From Cystobacter fuscus (GTDB lineage Bacteria > Myxococcota > Myxococcia > Myxococcales > Myxococcaceae): 64,000 bases of DNA. Below the pieces are notes generated by a model. The model searched no databases and was not told the DNA's origin. It saw nothing but the letters and a program-made list of their open reading frames with translations. Positions 25,135 through 34,360 of the stretch are shown piece after piece. Position numbers and translations under genes: made by a program. The stretch spans positions 992,001 to 1,056,000 of the forward strand of contig NZ_CP022098.1 of assembly GCF_002305875.1 (NCBI RefSeq), read 5' to 3'. Positions within the stretch are counted from its first letter, which is position 1. Each line of letters begins with the position of its first letter.

Positions 25135-25878
25135 GTGTTCCAGCTCGAGCAGGTCTCCAAGCGCTTCGGTGACACGTGGGCCCTGCACCCGCTGGACCTG
25201 CGGGTGCCCGAGGGGCGCACCACCGTCCTCCTGGGTCCGAGTGGTTGCGGCAAGTCCACCGTGCTGCGTCTGATGAATGGGCTGTTGCGTCCCGACTCGG
25301 GGCGCGTCCTCTTCCGGGGCGAGCCCCTGCGGGAGGAGGACCTGCTCGCCGTGCGGCGGCGCATCGGCTACGTGCTCCAGGGAGGCGGTCTCTTCCCGCA
25401 CCTCACCGCCGAGGGCAACGCCACCCTCATGGCGTGCTACCTGAAGTGGCCCCAGGCGCGTGTGCGCGAGCGGCTGGAGCAGCTCGTGGCGCTCACGCGC
25501 TTTCCCGCCGAGGCGCTCGGCCGCTACCCGGGAGAGCTCTCCGGAGGCCAGCGCCAGCGCGTGAGCCTCATGCGCGCGTTGATGCTCGAGCCGGACGTGC
25601 TCCTGCTCGACGAGCCCCTCGGGGCGTTGGATCCGATGATCCGCCATGAGTTGCAGGAGGACCTGCGCGACATCTTCTCCCGGCTCGGCAAGACGGTGGT
25701 GCTCGTCACCCATGACCTCGCGGAGGGGGCCTTCCTCGGCGATCACGCGGTGTTGCTGCGCGAGGGCCGTGTCGTGCAGCAGGGGCCGCTCACCGAGCTC
25801 GCGCGCGCGCCGGCGGATCCCTTCGTCACCCGCTTCTTCCAGGCCCAGCGCCTGCCCCTCGAGGGCGTCTCCCGATGA
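25135..25878 (+). CDS. Osmoprotectant ABC transporter ATP-binding protein
   Basis: The 247-aa ATPase is of the OpuCA/ProV group: Walker A GPSGCGKST near residue 35, Q-loop VLQGGGLFPH, signature LSGGQRQR, Walker B LLLDEPLGALD and switch His in VLVTHD. It should drive import of glycine betaine, choline or a similar compatible solute. No CBS domains follow, so the protein is shorter than OpuCA and lacks the usual ionic-strength sensor. The start is GTG 25135. Its stop overlaps the start of the fused permease/binding gene by 4 bp. Confidence 0.9.
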   Translation: MFQLEQVSKRFGDTWALHPLDLRVPEGRTTVLLGPSGCGKSTVLRLMNGLLRPDSGRVLFRGEPLREEDLLAVRRRIGYVLQGGGLFPHLTAEGNATLMACYLKWPQARVRERLEQLVALTRFPAEALGRYPGELSGGQRQRVSLMRALMLEPDVLLLDEPLGALDPMIRHELQEDLRDIFSRLGKTVVLVTHDLAEGAFLGDHAVLLREGRVVQQGPLTELARAPADPFVTRFFQAQRLPLEGVSR

Positions 25879-27359
25879 GATGGCTCGCCGCGTGGGTGCT
25901 GCTGGTGCTGTGCGCGTGCTCGAGGGTCGCCGCGGACGGCCCCACGGTGCGCGTGGGCTCCAAGAAGTTCACCGAGTCCGTCATCCTCGGAGACATGGCG
26001 ACGCAGCTCGCCCGGAGCACCGGCGCGCGGGTCGAGCACCGGCGCGAGCTCGGGGGCACCCAGGTGCTCTGGCAGGCCCTGCGGCGCGGAGACATCGACG
26101 TCTATCCCGAGTACACCGGCACGCTGCGCCAGGAGCTGTTCGCCGGCCGCGCCCTGCCCAATGACGAGGCGCTGCGCGAGGCGCTCGCCGCCGAGGGGGT
26201 GCGCCTGGGCGTGTTCCTGGGCTTCAATGACACCTATGCGCTCGGCATGAAGGAGGAGGAGGCCGCGCGGCTGAACATCCGCACGCTGTCGGATCTGCGC
26301 CAGCACCCCAAGCTGCGTCTGGCCTTCAGCAACGAGTTCATGGACCGTGCCGATGGCTGGCCCTCCCTGCGCGCGCGCTACGCGCTGCCCCAGACGGAGG
26401 TGCGCGGGCTCGACCATGATCTGGCGTATCGGGGCCTGGAGAGTGGTGCCCTGCAGGTGACGGACCTGTACTCCACCGACGCGGAGATCGCCTACTACGG
26501 CCTGCGCGTGCTGGAGGATGATCTGCACCACTTCCCCGCCTATGACGCCGTGCTGCTGTACCGGGCGGAGCTCGCGGAGCGGGCCCCGGAGGTGGTGGCC
26601 GCGCTCGAGCGGTTGGAGGGCCGCGTCTCCGCGTCCGAGATGGTGGCGCTCAACGCGAGCGCGAAGCTCCAGCGGGTGCCCGAGCGCCAGGTGGCGGCCA
26701 CGTTCCTCGCGCGCGAGCTGGGCCTCGCGGTGACGGTGCGGGGAGAAGGCGTGCTGACGAGCGTGTGGCGGCACACGCGTGAGCACCTGTTCCTCGTGGG
26801 CCTGTCGTTGCTCGGGGCCATCGCGGTGGCGGTGCCGCTGGGGGTGCTGGTGGCGCGTCGGCCGAGGCTCGGGCGGGGCGTGCTCGCGCTGGCGGGCATC
26901 ATCCAGACGGTGCCCTCGCTCGCACTGCTGGTGTTCATGATTCCACTGCTGGGCATCGGGGCCCGGCCCGCGATCGTGGCGCTGTTCCTCTACAGCCTGC
27001 TGCCCATCATCCGGAACACGGCGGCGGGGCTCGAGGGCATCCCCCCGGAGGTGCGCGAGTCCGCCGAGGCGCTCGGCCTGCCGCCCGGCGCGCGGCTGCG
27101 CCTCGTGGAACTGCCCATGGCCGCCCCGTCCATCCTCGCGGGCATCCAGACGTCGGCGGTCATCAACGTGGGCACCGCCACGCTGGGCGCGCTCATCGGC
27201 GCGGGCGGCTACGGACAACCGATTCTCACGGGCATCCGGTTGGATGACACCGCGCTCATCCTCCAGGGGGCCGTTCCCGCCGCGGGGCTCGCGCTGCTCG
27301 TCAGTGGGTTGTTCGGGCTCGTCGAGCGGGTGGTGGTGCCCCGGGGACTGCGGCGCTAG
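25875..27359 (+). CDS. Fused osmoprotectant-binding protein and permease
   Basis: The 494-aa protein carries an N-terminal signal with a possible lipobox (LLVLCAC). A quaternary-amine-binding domain follows at about 25-275 (VRVGSKKFTESVILGDM, DVYPEYTGTL, YSTDAEIAYYGL). Next comes a permease with about six helices (295-490), including the EAA-like loop EALGLPPGARLRLVELPMA. Fusion of binding protein and permease means that two genes make the whole importer. Both parts appear intact. It is coupled to the ATPase gene by an ATGA overlap. Confidence 0.9.
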   Translation: MRWLAAWVLLVLCACSRVAADGPTVRVGSKKFTESVILGDMATQLARSTGARVEHRRELGGTQVLWQALRRGDIDVYPEYTGTLRQELFAGRALPNDEALREALAAEGVRLGVFLGFNDTYALGMKEEEAARLNIRTLSDLRQHPKLRLAFSNEFMDRADGWPSLRARYALPQTEVRGLDHDLAYRGLESGALQVTDLYSTDAEIAYYGLRVLEDDLHHFPAYDAVLLYRAELAERAPEVVAALERLEGRVSASEMVALNASAKLQRVPERQVAATFLARELGLAVTVRGEGVLTSVWRHTREHLFLVGLSLLGAIAVAVPLGVLVARRPRLGRGVLALAGIIQTVPSLALLVFMIPLLGIGARPAIVALFLYSLLPIIRNTAAGLEGIPPEVRESAEALGLPPGARLRLVELPMAAPSILAGIQTSAVINVGTATLGALIGAGGYGQPILTGIRLDDTALILQGAVPAAGLALLVSGLFGLVERVVVPRGLRR

Positions 27360-27409
27360 GATCCAGGGTCGTGGCACCTCTTCGTCCCTGGGTGCCGCTC
27401 CCCGTGCAC

Positions 27410-28027
27410 ATGAGTATCGGATCGGATTCGGGCAGCGACTCCGCGCAGACCGCGGAGCAGGATCTCCAACATCGGTTGCGGCTCGCGACGCCAGAGTTCA
27501 CGACGCGTGGATTCTTGTTCTCCTCCATGCTGAGGGCGGTCAAGGATCTGGGCGGGGATGACGAGGTGGTGCGGCGCTGCCTGGAGGCCAGTGGGGAGAC
27601 GTCCTTCGTGGAGTTCTTCCACTACCCCACCCGCTCGCTCCTGTTGTTGATCTCCACGGCGGCCGAGGCCTTGAGTGGTCGGTATGGCAGTGTCGAGGAG
27701 GTGTTGCGGCAGATGGGCGCCATCGGGGGCGAGAGCTACATGGACACCCCCGTCGGGCGCGCGGTGCTGCAACAGACGGGAACCCGTCCGCAGCGCCTGA
27801 TGTTCGCGCTGCAGACGCTCTACGAGGGCCTGACGAGCTATGGGAAGCCCGCGCTGTCCTTCCCCCGGCTGGACCGGGGGGTGCTCTCCGTCCAGGCCTC
27901 CTTCATGCCGCTCGCGTACCACGAGGGGGGCGCCCAGGCGATCTCCCGGCGCATGGGCCTGACGCCCGTGAGTCTCCGCGCGCGCAAGACGGGTCCGCTC
28001 AGCCTCGACCTGGAGTGCTCCTGGTGA
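27410..28027 (+). CDS. DUF2378 (TIGR02265) myxobacterial protein
   Basis: The 205-aa protein shows the whole pattern of this myxobacterial paralogous family: TRGFLFSSMLRAVKDLGG, FVEFFHYPTRSLLLLI, VEEVLRQMGA and, near the end, ASFMPLAYHEGG. Members are numerous in Myxococcales and have no known biochemical role; a signalling or sensing function is often assumed. ATG 27410 is used, with GTG 27371 as the alternative. No clear ribosome-binding site decides between them. It follows the ABC transporter by 50 bp. Confidence 0.8.
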   Translation: MSIGSDSGSDSAQTAEQDLQHRLRLATPEFTTRGFLFSSMLRAVKDLGGDDEVVRRCLEASGETSFVEFFHYPTRSLLLLISTAAEALSGRYGSVEEVLRQMGAIGGESYMDTPVGRAVLQQTGTRPQRLMFALQTLYEGLTSYGKPALSFPRLDRGVLSVQASFMPLAYHEGGAQAISRRMGLTPVSLRARKTGPLSLDLECSW

Positions 28028-28055
28028 CGGCGGGTGCCGTGCCTCGGCCTCCGGC

Positions 28056-28583
28056 TCACGGCTGGAGCGGCTCGGTGATGTTGAAGAAGCTCTTGAGGAC
28101 GTACGGGGTCCTGACGTCCCAGAGGACGACCTGCCCCTGGCGGATGAAGTAGCTGTCCCCCTTCTTGAAGGTGCGGGACTGGCCCGACTCGTCGGTCATG
28201 GTGACCTCGCCCGCGAGGATGGTGGCGTGCTCGGTGAAGGGGAAGGTGATCTCGATGCGGCCGGTGGTGGCCTTGAAGATGCCCGCCGTCATGCCCCGCG
28301 CGCTGTAGTCGACGCGGGCGGAGAGGGAGGGAGAGCCCTCCAGGACCCGGCCACCCAGCGACTCGGGTGCACCCAGGGGGGCGAGGGTCGACTGATCGAT
28401 GGTGGTGTCCGGGGTGTAGACGACCATCGAGGGCGCCCCCATCGCCGCCGCGCTCGTGGCCAGGTCCTGCGCGGAGGGCATGGTCTCCTGCTCCGGGAGG
28501 CCACCGCACGAGCTCACGAGGCTCAGGAGGGCGGAACCGTAGAGAGCCACGAGCGAGGTTGCACGCCGATTTTGATGAGCCAT
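28056..28583 (-). CDS. Cupin-domain lipoprotein (EutQ/DUF861-like)
   Basis: The 175-aa product has a lipoprotein signal (LLSLVSSCGG) and one small cupin barrel: ITFPFTEHATILAGEVTMTD and FKKGDSYFIRQGQVVLWD. The usual metal-binding His set is reduced (one His in TEHATIL), as in the DUF861 group, so it may bind a small ligand without catalysis. The start at 28583 is set by GGAGAG 5-6 bp upstream. It lies tail-to-tail with the DUF2378 gene. Confidence 0.75.
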   Translation of the reverse strand: MAHQNRRATSLVALYGSALLSLVSSCGGLPEQETMPSAQDLATSAAAMGAPSMVVYTPDTTIDQSTLAPLGAPESLGGRVLEGSPSLSARVDYSARGMTAGIFKATTGRIEITFPFTEHATILAGEVTMTDESGQSRTFKKGDSYFIRQGQVVLWDVRTPYVLKSFFNITEPLQP

Positions 28584-29209
28584 GGTGTCTCTCCGGGGGT
28601 GGAACGTTGCCAGGGTTCCATTGCAACAGCCGGGCCTGAGCGTTGGAGCCCTGGCTCCTGAGCGAGCGTCGGGTGGGCCTCCCGCTCCGGTTTTCGCCTC
28701 CGGGCACCCCGTCCGCGACCCCCTTTTTACAGAGGGAGAATTCCCGTTTTTACAGGGTCGTCCCGGACACGTCTGGTTGAACGCTCGCCTTGTCTCCCGG
28801 GGCGGGAGATGGTGCGAGCGGTGGGGAGACGGGGAGGGTTGAAGGGGGGGGTCCGGATGCCTCAGGGGGTGCCTTCTGAGGTCATTCATACCCAGGCGTC
28901 GAGATGGGGCGCGCTCTTCGCATCGGCCTCCACGCTCGAGATGGAATTCACCAGTTGCGTTGCGCGGAGGGCGCCCTTCGCCTGGAAGTTTACGGAGGCG
29001 GTGGTAGGACCCTGGACCTTTCCCTCTGGGAGACGAGCAGGGCGGTGGGCCTTGGACGGCACCCGGGTGGGCAGTGGGGTTGATTCTACCCAGACAGGCG
29101 GGGGCGCGAGGTGGCTTCCGGGCGGGACGAGCCCTCACACCATGTGTGAGGGATGAAGGCTGGGAGCGAGGCGAGGGTCCCCGTCATCGCCCCGCTCCCC
29201 CTTGGCGAA
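28584..29209. other. Long non-coding stretch between cupin and M6 protease genes
   Basis: About 626 bp hold no credible gene. They contain a 9-bp direct repeat TTTTTACAG at 28724-28732 and 28747-28755 (23-bp period), about 150 bp upstream of the cupin start, and a strong palindrome at 29132-29152 behind the M6 protease gene. The rest is unremarkable GC-rich sequence. Confidence 0.5.
29132..29152 (-). terminator. Perfect hairpin behind the M6 protease gene
   Basis: CCCTCACAC and GTGTGAGGG form a perfect 9-bp stem with a 3-base loop, 58 bp past the stop of the protease gene. No T-run follows on either strand, so it may act as a message-stabilising hairpin or an imperfect terminator. Confidence 0.4.
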
Positions 29210-31549
29210 TCAGTCCACCGGACGCACGCGCACGTGCAGCACCGTCGCCTCGTCCTTCTCACTCAGGACCTCGATGAGGGTGCCCGTGGGGGGGACCTTC
29301 ACGCCCGCGTAGGGCTGCTCGGGGTACCAGAAGGTGTTCAGGTCGTTGAACACCCGCACCGCGGGCTGCGAGGGGTAGTCCTCGCGCGGCTGGCCACTGG
29401 GCTTGAGCGACAGGGGGAAGCTGGGCTCCAGGCCGAAGGTCGCGTCATGCGTCTGCACGCGGCCGGACCAGTAGCGGCCATCCGCGCGGAGGAGCGGTCG
29501 TGGACGTGAGTCGATGGGCAGGATGCGGCCCTCGCCCGGGTGCGCCGACACGCGGTTGTCGGACATCGACGTGTCCCAATACGTGATGAGCAGGCCGGGG
29601 TTGTAGGCGTAGCGCTCGGCGTAGTCGGGGAGGCCGTCCGCGGAGAACCCGAAGTTGTAGGGGCCCGTGAACAGCCCCTCGTCGTAGCCCCGGTACTGGC
29701 GGTACTCGGCCAGGTAGTAGTGGTCATGGAAGATCTGCGCGCCGTCGTGGAGGAAGAACGTCGACTCGTCCCACGCGTCCTCGCCGTCCTCCGCGCCGTC
29801 GGCGAACACCGTCTTGTTCCTGGCCGTCACCCGCACGTCGTCCACCAGGAAGCCCTTGCCGAACTCCGCGCTGTCCGTCTTGTAGCGCAGCTTCAGCGTC
29901 ACCTTCCTGCCCGCGTAGGCGCTCAGGTCGAACGTGAGCGGCACCCAGCCGTTGGACAGGCCGGTGATGCCGTTGCCCAGGTTGTTGCCGTTGGGGTTCG
30001 TGGTGCGGCTGACACTGCTGGGCAGGTGGATGAAGTCACCCTCGTCCACGGCGAGGGCGATGTAGGCGTAGTCCCAGTCCTCCTCGATGTCGAACCACGT
30101 CTGGAGCGACAGCGTGATGGGCGTCCTGGAGGGCAGCTTCAGCGTCTTCACCAGCGTGCGGTCCAGGTTGTTGGCCGCGCCGCCCTGCCAGGCGTACTGG
30201 CCGGCGAAGGGCGGGGTGGTCACCTGGGGCCGGGGCTTGGGCGGCAGGCTCACCAGCAGCGCCTGCGCCGCGTGGCGCGACGTCACCTCCGCGGGGCCCA
30301 ACTTGTGGTTGGAGCGCTTGCCGGCCCTGGCCTCGTCATGGTCCAGCCAGCCCAGTTGCAGCTTGTCCCAGGCGAAGAAGTCACCCGGCCGCGAGCCGAT
30401 GTCCTGGATGCCATCGTTGAGGTACGAGCCGCTGGACATGATGCTCCAGAAGCCGGTGCCATTGTCCGCCTGGCCGTCGTAGTGGTCCGGCAGGCCCAGA
30501 TCGTGGCCGTACTCGTGCGCGAACACTCCCAGGCCGCCGTTCTCCGGCTGGATGGTGTAGTCGCCCACCCACTTGTCGATGCCCGCCCCGAAGCGCGTGC
30601 CGCCGTTCGGGTTGTAGCTGGGGCCCGGGCCGTCCGCGCTCAGGCCGGTGGTGTACGCGAACCAGCGGTGGCTCCACACCGCGTTGGTGCCCTGCGCGCC
30701 GCCGCCGGTTTCCTCGCCCGAGCCCGCGTGCACCAGCTGGAAGTGGTCGATGTAGCCATCCGGCTCGTTGAAGTCGCCGTCACCGTCGAAGTCGTAGCGG
30801 TCCCACACGTCGAACGTGTCCAGGTAGGCCTTGATCTGCTCCGGTGTCTTGCCCGAGGCGAGCTGGTTTTGCGTCCACGTCTTGATGGCGTCGTTGACCA
30901 GCGGCCACACGGAGTTGGAGCAGTTGATGGAGCCGCACAGGTTGTTGCCGTAGCGCGCGGAGTTGTAGGGCACGCGCACCCAGTCGGACACCGCGCCCTC
31001 GATGGTGTAGCGACCCGAGGACGCCGCCTTGTAGTAGTTGGCCACCGAGTCGGCGCCCGGTGTCGTGTCGAAGTAGAGCTTCTCGTAGTGGGCGCGGTCG
31101 TAGTCGGGCTGCCAGATGGTGGTGTTGTCCACCGCCCGGTCCGGCGCCGGAATCAGGTTGTGCACCGGTCCGGGGGCATCGCCGCCCGGGTTGGTGGCGG
31201 GGTTGCCGAGCACCGGGTGCACCTGCGTGCCGTACTCCACCAGGATGACGAACACCCGATCCGTGCGCTCCAGCTCCAGCTCCACGAACTTGCCGCGGCC
31301 CACGCGGTGCACCTTGCCCTGGCCTCGACCCGAGAGGCGCTCCTTGAGTGCCTGGGCCCGCAGTTCCTTCTGTTGTTCGCCCAACCGGTGGGGCAGGTTG
31401 TCGGAGATGTCCTCGGCCTGCTTGCGCAGGAATGTGGATGGCGGTGCGATGTCTGGTTGTGGTTTCTCATACCAGGCTCGCTCCGCGTACGCGGCGGGCG
31501 CGGTGATCGCGACGAGACTCCAGGCCAGCCAGGAGGGGGGCTTCCGCAT
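29210..31549 (-). CDS. Secreted M6 family (immune inhibitor A-like) metalloprotease
   Basis: The 779-aa enzyme has a Sec signal (SLVAITAPAAYA), a propeptide of about 60 residues, and a zinc metallopeptidase domain with the motif VFAHEYGHDLGLPDHYDG near residues 340-357 and a downstream SIMSSGSYLNDG Met-turn. The C-terminal 400 residues hold beta-sandwich modules typical of immune inhibitor A proteins (QTWFDIEEDWDYAYIA). Such enzymes degrade proteins outside the cell, fitting a predatory lifestyle. The start is decided by AAGGAG six bases before the ATG at 31549. Confidence 0.9.
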   Translation of the reverse strand: MRKPPSWLAWSLVAITAPAAYAERAWYEKPQPDIAPPSTFLRKQAEDISDNLPHRLGEQQKELRAQALKERLSGRGQGKVHRVGRGKFVELELERTDRVFVILVEYGTQVHPVLGNPATNPGGDAPGPVHNLIPAPDRAVDNTTIWQPDYDRAHYEKLYFDTTPGADSVANYYKAASSGRYTIEGAVSDWVRVPYNSARYGNNLCGSINCSNSVWPLVNDAIKTWTQNQLASGKTPEQIKAYLDTFDVWDRYDFDGDGDFNEPDGYIDHFQLVHAGSGEETGGGAQGTNAVWSHRWFAYTTGLSADGPGPSYNPNGGTRFGAGIDKWVGDYTIQPENGGLGVFAHEYGHDLGLPDHYDGQADNGTGFWSIMSSGSYLNDGIQDIGSRPGDFFAWDKLQLGWLDHDEARAGKRSNHKLGPAEVTSRHAAQALLVSLPPKPRPQVTTPPFAGQYAWQGGAANNLDRTLVKTLKLPSRTPITLSLQTWFDIEEDWDYAYIALAVDEGDFIHLPSSVSRTTNPNGNNLGNGITGLSNGWVPLTFDLSAYAGRKVTLKLRYKTDSAEFGKGFLVDDVRVTARNKTVFADGAEDGEDAWDESTFFLHDGAQIFHDHYYLAEYRQYRGYDEGLFTGPYNFGFSADGLPDYAERYAYNPGLLITYWDTSMSDNRVSAHPGEGRILPIDSRPRPLLRADGRYWSGRVQTHDATFGLEPSFPLSLKPSGQPREDYPSQPAVRVFNDLNTFWYPEQPYAGVKVPPTGTLIEVLSEKDEATVLHVRVRPVD

Positions 31550-31581
31550 TGCTGCTCCTTCCCATGTTTCAAGACAGCCAT

Positions 31582-31597
31582 CCCGGCACGCGCCGGG
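31582..31597 (-). promoter_or_regulatory. Small hairpin in the leader of the M6 protease gene
   Basis: CCCGGC and GCCGGG pair around a 4-base loop about 33 bp upstream of the start codon. It lies in an otherwise AT-richer leader and could affect translation or message stability. There is no evidence beyond the sequence symmetry. Confidence 0.25.
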
Positions 31598-31806
31598 AAG
31601 ATGATAGTTATAACGGAAAACCAAGGCTGTTTGAAGAGCACCACGGCGGATACTCGTCGCGGGAAGCCCGGAGGTTTTCTTGATGGCTGGGAAATGTTGA
31701 GGAATGGGAAGGCGGAGGCGGGGAGAACGGGAAAGGCTTCTTTTGTTTTTCTTTGGCTTGGACCCGATGGGTTTTCAATCCGTTGCATGCGCTTGGGCGC
31801 TGTCCG

Positions 31807-32454
31807 TCACCTGCCCTTCAGCGCCACCGGATCCAAGCCCTGCGCGAGCAGGATGTCGCGGATGCCAAAGACATCCGTGTAGCCATTGGCGCGCGCGTCG
31901 AGCAGGTGCAGCACCGCCTGGATGGGGAGGAAGAGGTTGCGCCACCCCATGAGGTACAGGCCCTCCTTGTCGATGTGGGCCTGGACCACCTCGTCGGTCC
32001 ATCCGCTGAAGTGTTTGAAGTGGAGCGAGCCCCGTTTCCTCAATTCGCGGCAGGACCAGTCCTTGGGAGAGTTCTCCGGAGAGGTGAAGTCCTCCCGCAG
32101 CCGGAGGGCCTGCTTGAGCCCGGGAACGTCGGGGCACCTGAACTCGAGCCGGCCGCCGCCCGTGCTCTGCACCGGCTCCCCGACGAAGTCCCACAAGCCC
32201 AGGTGCTCGAGCTTCACGTAGAGGGTGAGCACCGTCAGGCGCAGCGAGTCGTCCGGGTGGGTCAGCATGTCCTCCCAGCGGCGCAGGGCGGCCTGGTGCA
32301 CGGCGAGGAGTTCCGCCCAGCGCGGGACCGCGAGGCGATGCCCGGCTCCGGGTGTCACCGGGGCCAGGGCGCGTGGGGCCGTGCCCTTCTTCTCGGCTTC
32401 TGGTTCCGGCACGGCGGTGGGGGGGATGCTGGTGTGTTTGTCTTCCGTCGACAT
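31807..32454 (-). CDS. Hypothetical protein, no recognised domain
   Basis: The 215-aa protein has a disordered, Pro/Glu-rich first 40 residues and a folded remainder rich in Trp and Leu (RLTVLTLYVKLEHLGLWDFV, GYTDVFGIRDILLAQGLDP). No signal peptide, membrane segment or catalytic motif is seen. The start at 32454 is supported by GGAG seven bases upstream. It diverges from the sirtuin gene with a spacer of 100 bp. I do not recognise the family. Confidence 0.65.
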   Translation of the reverse strand: MSTEDKHTSIPPTAVPEPEAEKKGTAPRALAPVTPGAGHRLAVPRWAELLAVHQAALRRWEDMLTHPDDSLRLTVLTLYVKLEHLGLWDFVGEPVQSTGGGRLEFRCPDVPGLKQALRLREDFTSPENSPKDWSCRELRKRGSLHFKHFSGWTDEVVQAHIDKEGLYLMGWRNLFLPIQAVLHLLDARANGYTDVFGIRDILLAQGLDPVALKGR

Positions 32455-32554
32455 GAAGTGCTCCCGCGCGCGGACCTTCCCGGTGGTGCACAGCATGCCT
32501 GTCTTCGGCCCGCGGCGCTGTGATGCGCGGCGCTCCGGGGGCTACACTGGTGAC

Positions 32555-33382
32555 ATGAACCAGGAACTGCGCCGTGCCGCCGAGGTGCTCCGCTCCGCGC
32601 GCGCCCTGCTCATCGGGGCGGGGGCGGGGATGGGGGTGGACTCGGGCCTGCCCGACTTCCGGGGCACCGAGGGCTTCTGGAAGGCCTACCCCCCGTACGC
32701 GAAGCTCGGGCTCGACTTCGCCTCCATGGCCAACCCCCATTGGTTCGAGCAGGATCCCGCGTTCGCCTGGGGCTTCTATGGCCACCGGCTCCACCTGTAC
32801 CGCGACACGCTGCCCCACGCGGGCTTCGCGCTCTTGCGCTCCTGGGCCGAGCGCATGCCCCAGGGCGCCTTCGTCTTCACCTCCAACGTCGACGGCCAGT
32901 TCCAGAAGGCGGGCTTCCCCGAGGAGCGCGTGCTCGAGGTGCACGGCTCCATCCACTTCACCCAGTGCTTGAAGGGCTGCGCCGGGGTGGAGTCCGCCGC
33001 GTCCCTCTCCGTCGACGTGGAGTCGGAGTCCTTCCGGGCCCGGGGCGCGCTGCCCACCTGTTCCCGCTGCGAGGCGCTCCTGCGGCCCAACATCCTCATG
33101 TTCGGGGACGGGGAGTGGGACGACTCACGCACCCGGGAGCAGGAGGCACGGCTGTCCCGGTGGCTGGGCGGGGTGGAGCCCGGCTCGCTCGCCGTGGTCG
33201 AGTGCGGCGCGGGCACGGCGGTTCCCTCGGTCCGGCGCTTCTGCGAGCGCGCGGCGGCCCGGTATGGGACGCTCATCCGCGTCAACGTGCGCGAGCCCCA
33301 GGTACCCGAGGGCGGGATCGGCGTACCCCTGCGAGCGCTGGAGGCCTTGCGTGCCCTCGACGAGGCGCTCGCGCGGGGGTGA
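32555..33382 (+). CDS. Sir2-family NAD-dependent protein deacetylase
   Basis: The 275-aa protein carries sirtuin motifs: NAD-binding GAGAGMGVDSGLPDFRGTEG at residues 21-40, TSNVDGQF near 110, catalytic His in LEVHGSIHF near 130, and four zinc cysteines (QCLKGC and CSRC). It should remove acyl groups from protein lysines using NAD+. The usual TQNID motif reads TSNVD, as in a bacterial subgroup, so its acyl preference is open. The ATG at 32555 begins the conserved region. Confidence 0.9.
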   Translation: MNQELRRAAEVLRSARALLIGAGAGMGVDSGLPDFRGTEGFWKAYPPYAKLGLDFASMANPHWFEQDPAFAWGFYGHRLHLYRDTLPHAGFALLRSWAERMPQGAFVFTSNVDGQFQKAGFPEERVLEVHGSIHFTQCLKGCAGVESAASLSVDVESESFRARGALPTCSRCEALLRPNILMFGDGEWDDSRTREQEARLSRWLGGVEPGSLAVVECGAGTAVPSVRRFCERAAARYGTLIRVNVREPQVPEGGIGVPLRALEALRALDEALARG

Positions 33383-33394
33383 GCGCGCGGGGCC

Positions 33395-34360
33395 TCAGAT
33401 GGGGGAGAGCACGGAGCGCACCTTCACGTCCGCCCGGGGGGCGCCCAGCGCGAGCCCCGCCGCGCCCAGCCGCAGCAGGACGATCCACACCAGGTCCGCC
33501 AGCAGCAGGTGGACGAGCTGCAACCACACGGGCGCGAGCAGCACCACGTTGAACATGCCCGCGAACAGCTGCAGTCCGTAGAGCACCCCGAGCTGCCACG
33601 CCGAGCGCCGCACCGCGGGCGAGGGCCGCAGCCGCGCCACCATCGCCGCGGAGAACACCACGCCCGCGCCCACGAGCACCGCGAGCACCGGGTGCAGCAC
33701 CCGCAGCCGCAAGAGGATGTGCGCCGTGGGCGACATGTCCTGGCTCAGGCCCTCGGTGAGGCTGGTGGCCGGAAAGAGCGTGTCCCCCAGCGCCGCGATG
33801 GCCCCGCTCACCCCCAGCACCAGCAGCCCCACGAGGCTGCCCGCCAGGAGCCACGCCGTGAGGCCCTGGCGCCGCAGCATCAGCCGCTCCCGGCCCCCCG
33901 CCCACCAGGCCGTCAGCGCCTGTGCTCCCACCAGCAGGAAGGTGTTGAGCAGGTGCGTCGCCATCCAGAAGGCCCGGGCGATCGACTCGTTGTGCGCCAC
34001 CATCTCGAAGAGCACCAGCCCCGCGCCCACCGCCGCCTCCGTCAGCATGAAGACGAGCGAGAAGACCGCGGCCCGGCGCACCGGGTGCCCCTTGGCGTGC
34101 GCGCGCAGGGCCCACACGCACACCACCACCGCGAAGATCATCACCAGCCCGCTGGTCAGCCGGTGCGTGTACTCGATGAGGGTCTGCACGCTGGGCTCGC
34201 GTGGCACCACCTGGCCATTGCACACCGGCCAATGGTCCCCGCAGCCCGCGCCCGAGCGCGTGGCCCGCACGTAGGCCCCCCACAGCACCACGCCCAGGGT
34301 GCACACCAGGGAGAACCAGCTGAAGACTCGGAAGGCACGGGACGACTCGGTGGCGCTCAT
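33395..34360 (-). CDS. ctaA: COX15/CtaA-type heme A synthase
   Basis: The 321-aa membrane protein has eight predicted helices. It shows WGAYVRATRSGAGCGDHWPVCNG (extracytoplasmic cysteine pair), IEYTHRLTSG with a heme-ligand His near residue 64, a second ligand in WMATHLLNTFLLVG near 135, and the C-terminal repeat of the pattern (LRVLHPVLAVLVG, NVVLLAPVWLQLVHLLLADL). It hydroxylates the methyl group of heme O to make heme A for aa3-type oxidases. No ctaB or oxidase genes lie nearby, so it stands alone here. Confidence 0.85.
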   Translation of the reverse strand: MSATESSRAFRVFSWFSLVCTLGVVLWGAYVRATRSGAGCGDHWPVCNGQVVPREPSVQTLIEYTHRLTSGLVMIFAVVVCVWALRAHAKGHPVRRAAVFSLVFMLTEAAVGAGLVLFEMVAHNESIARAFWMATHLLNTFLLVGAQALTAWWAGGRERLMLRRQGLTAWLLAGSLVGLLVLGVSGAIAALGDTLFPATSLTEGLSQDMSPTAHILLRLRVLHPVLAVLVGAGVVFSAAMVARLRPSPAVRRSAWQLGVLYGLQLFAGMFNVVLLAPVWLQLVHLLLADLVWIVLLRLGAAGLALGAPRADVKVRSVLSPI

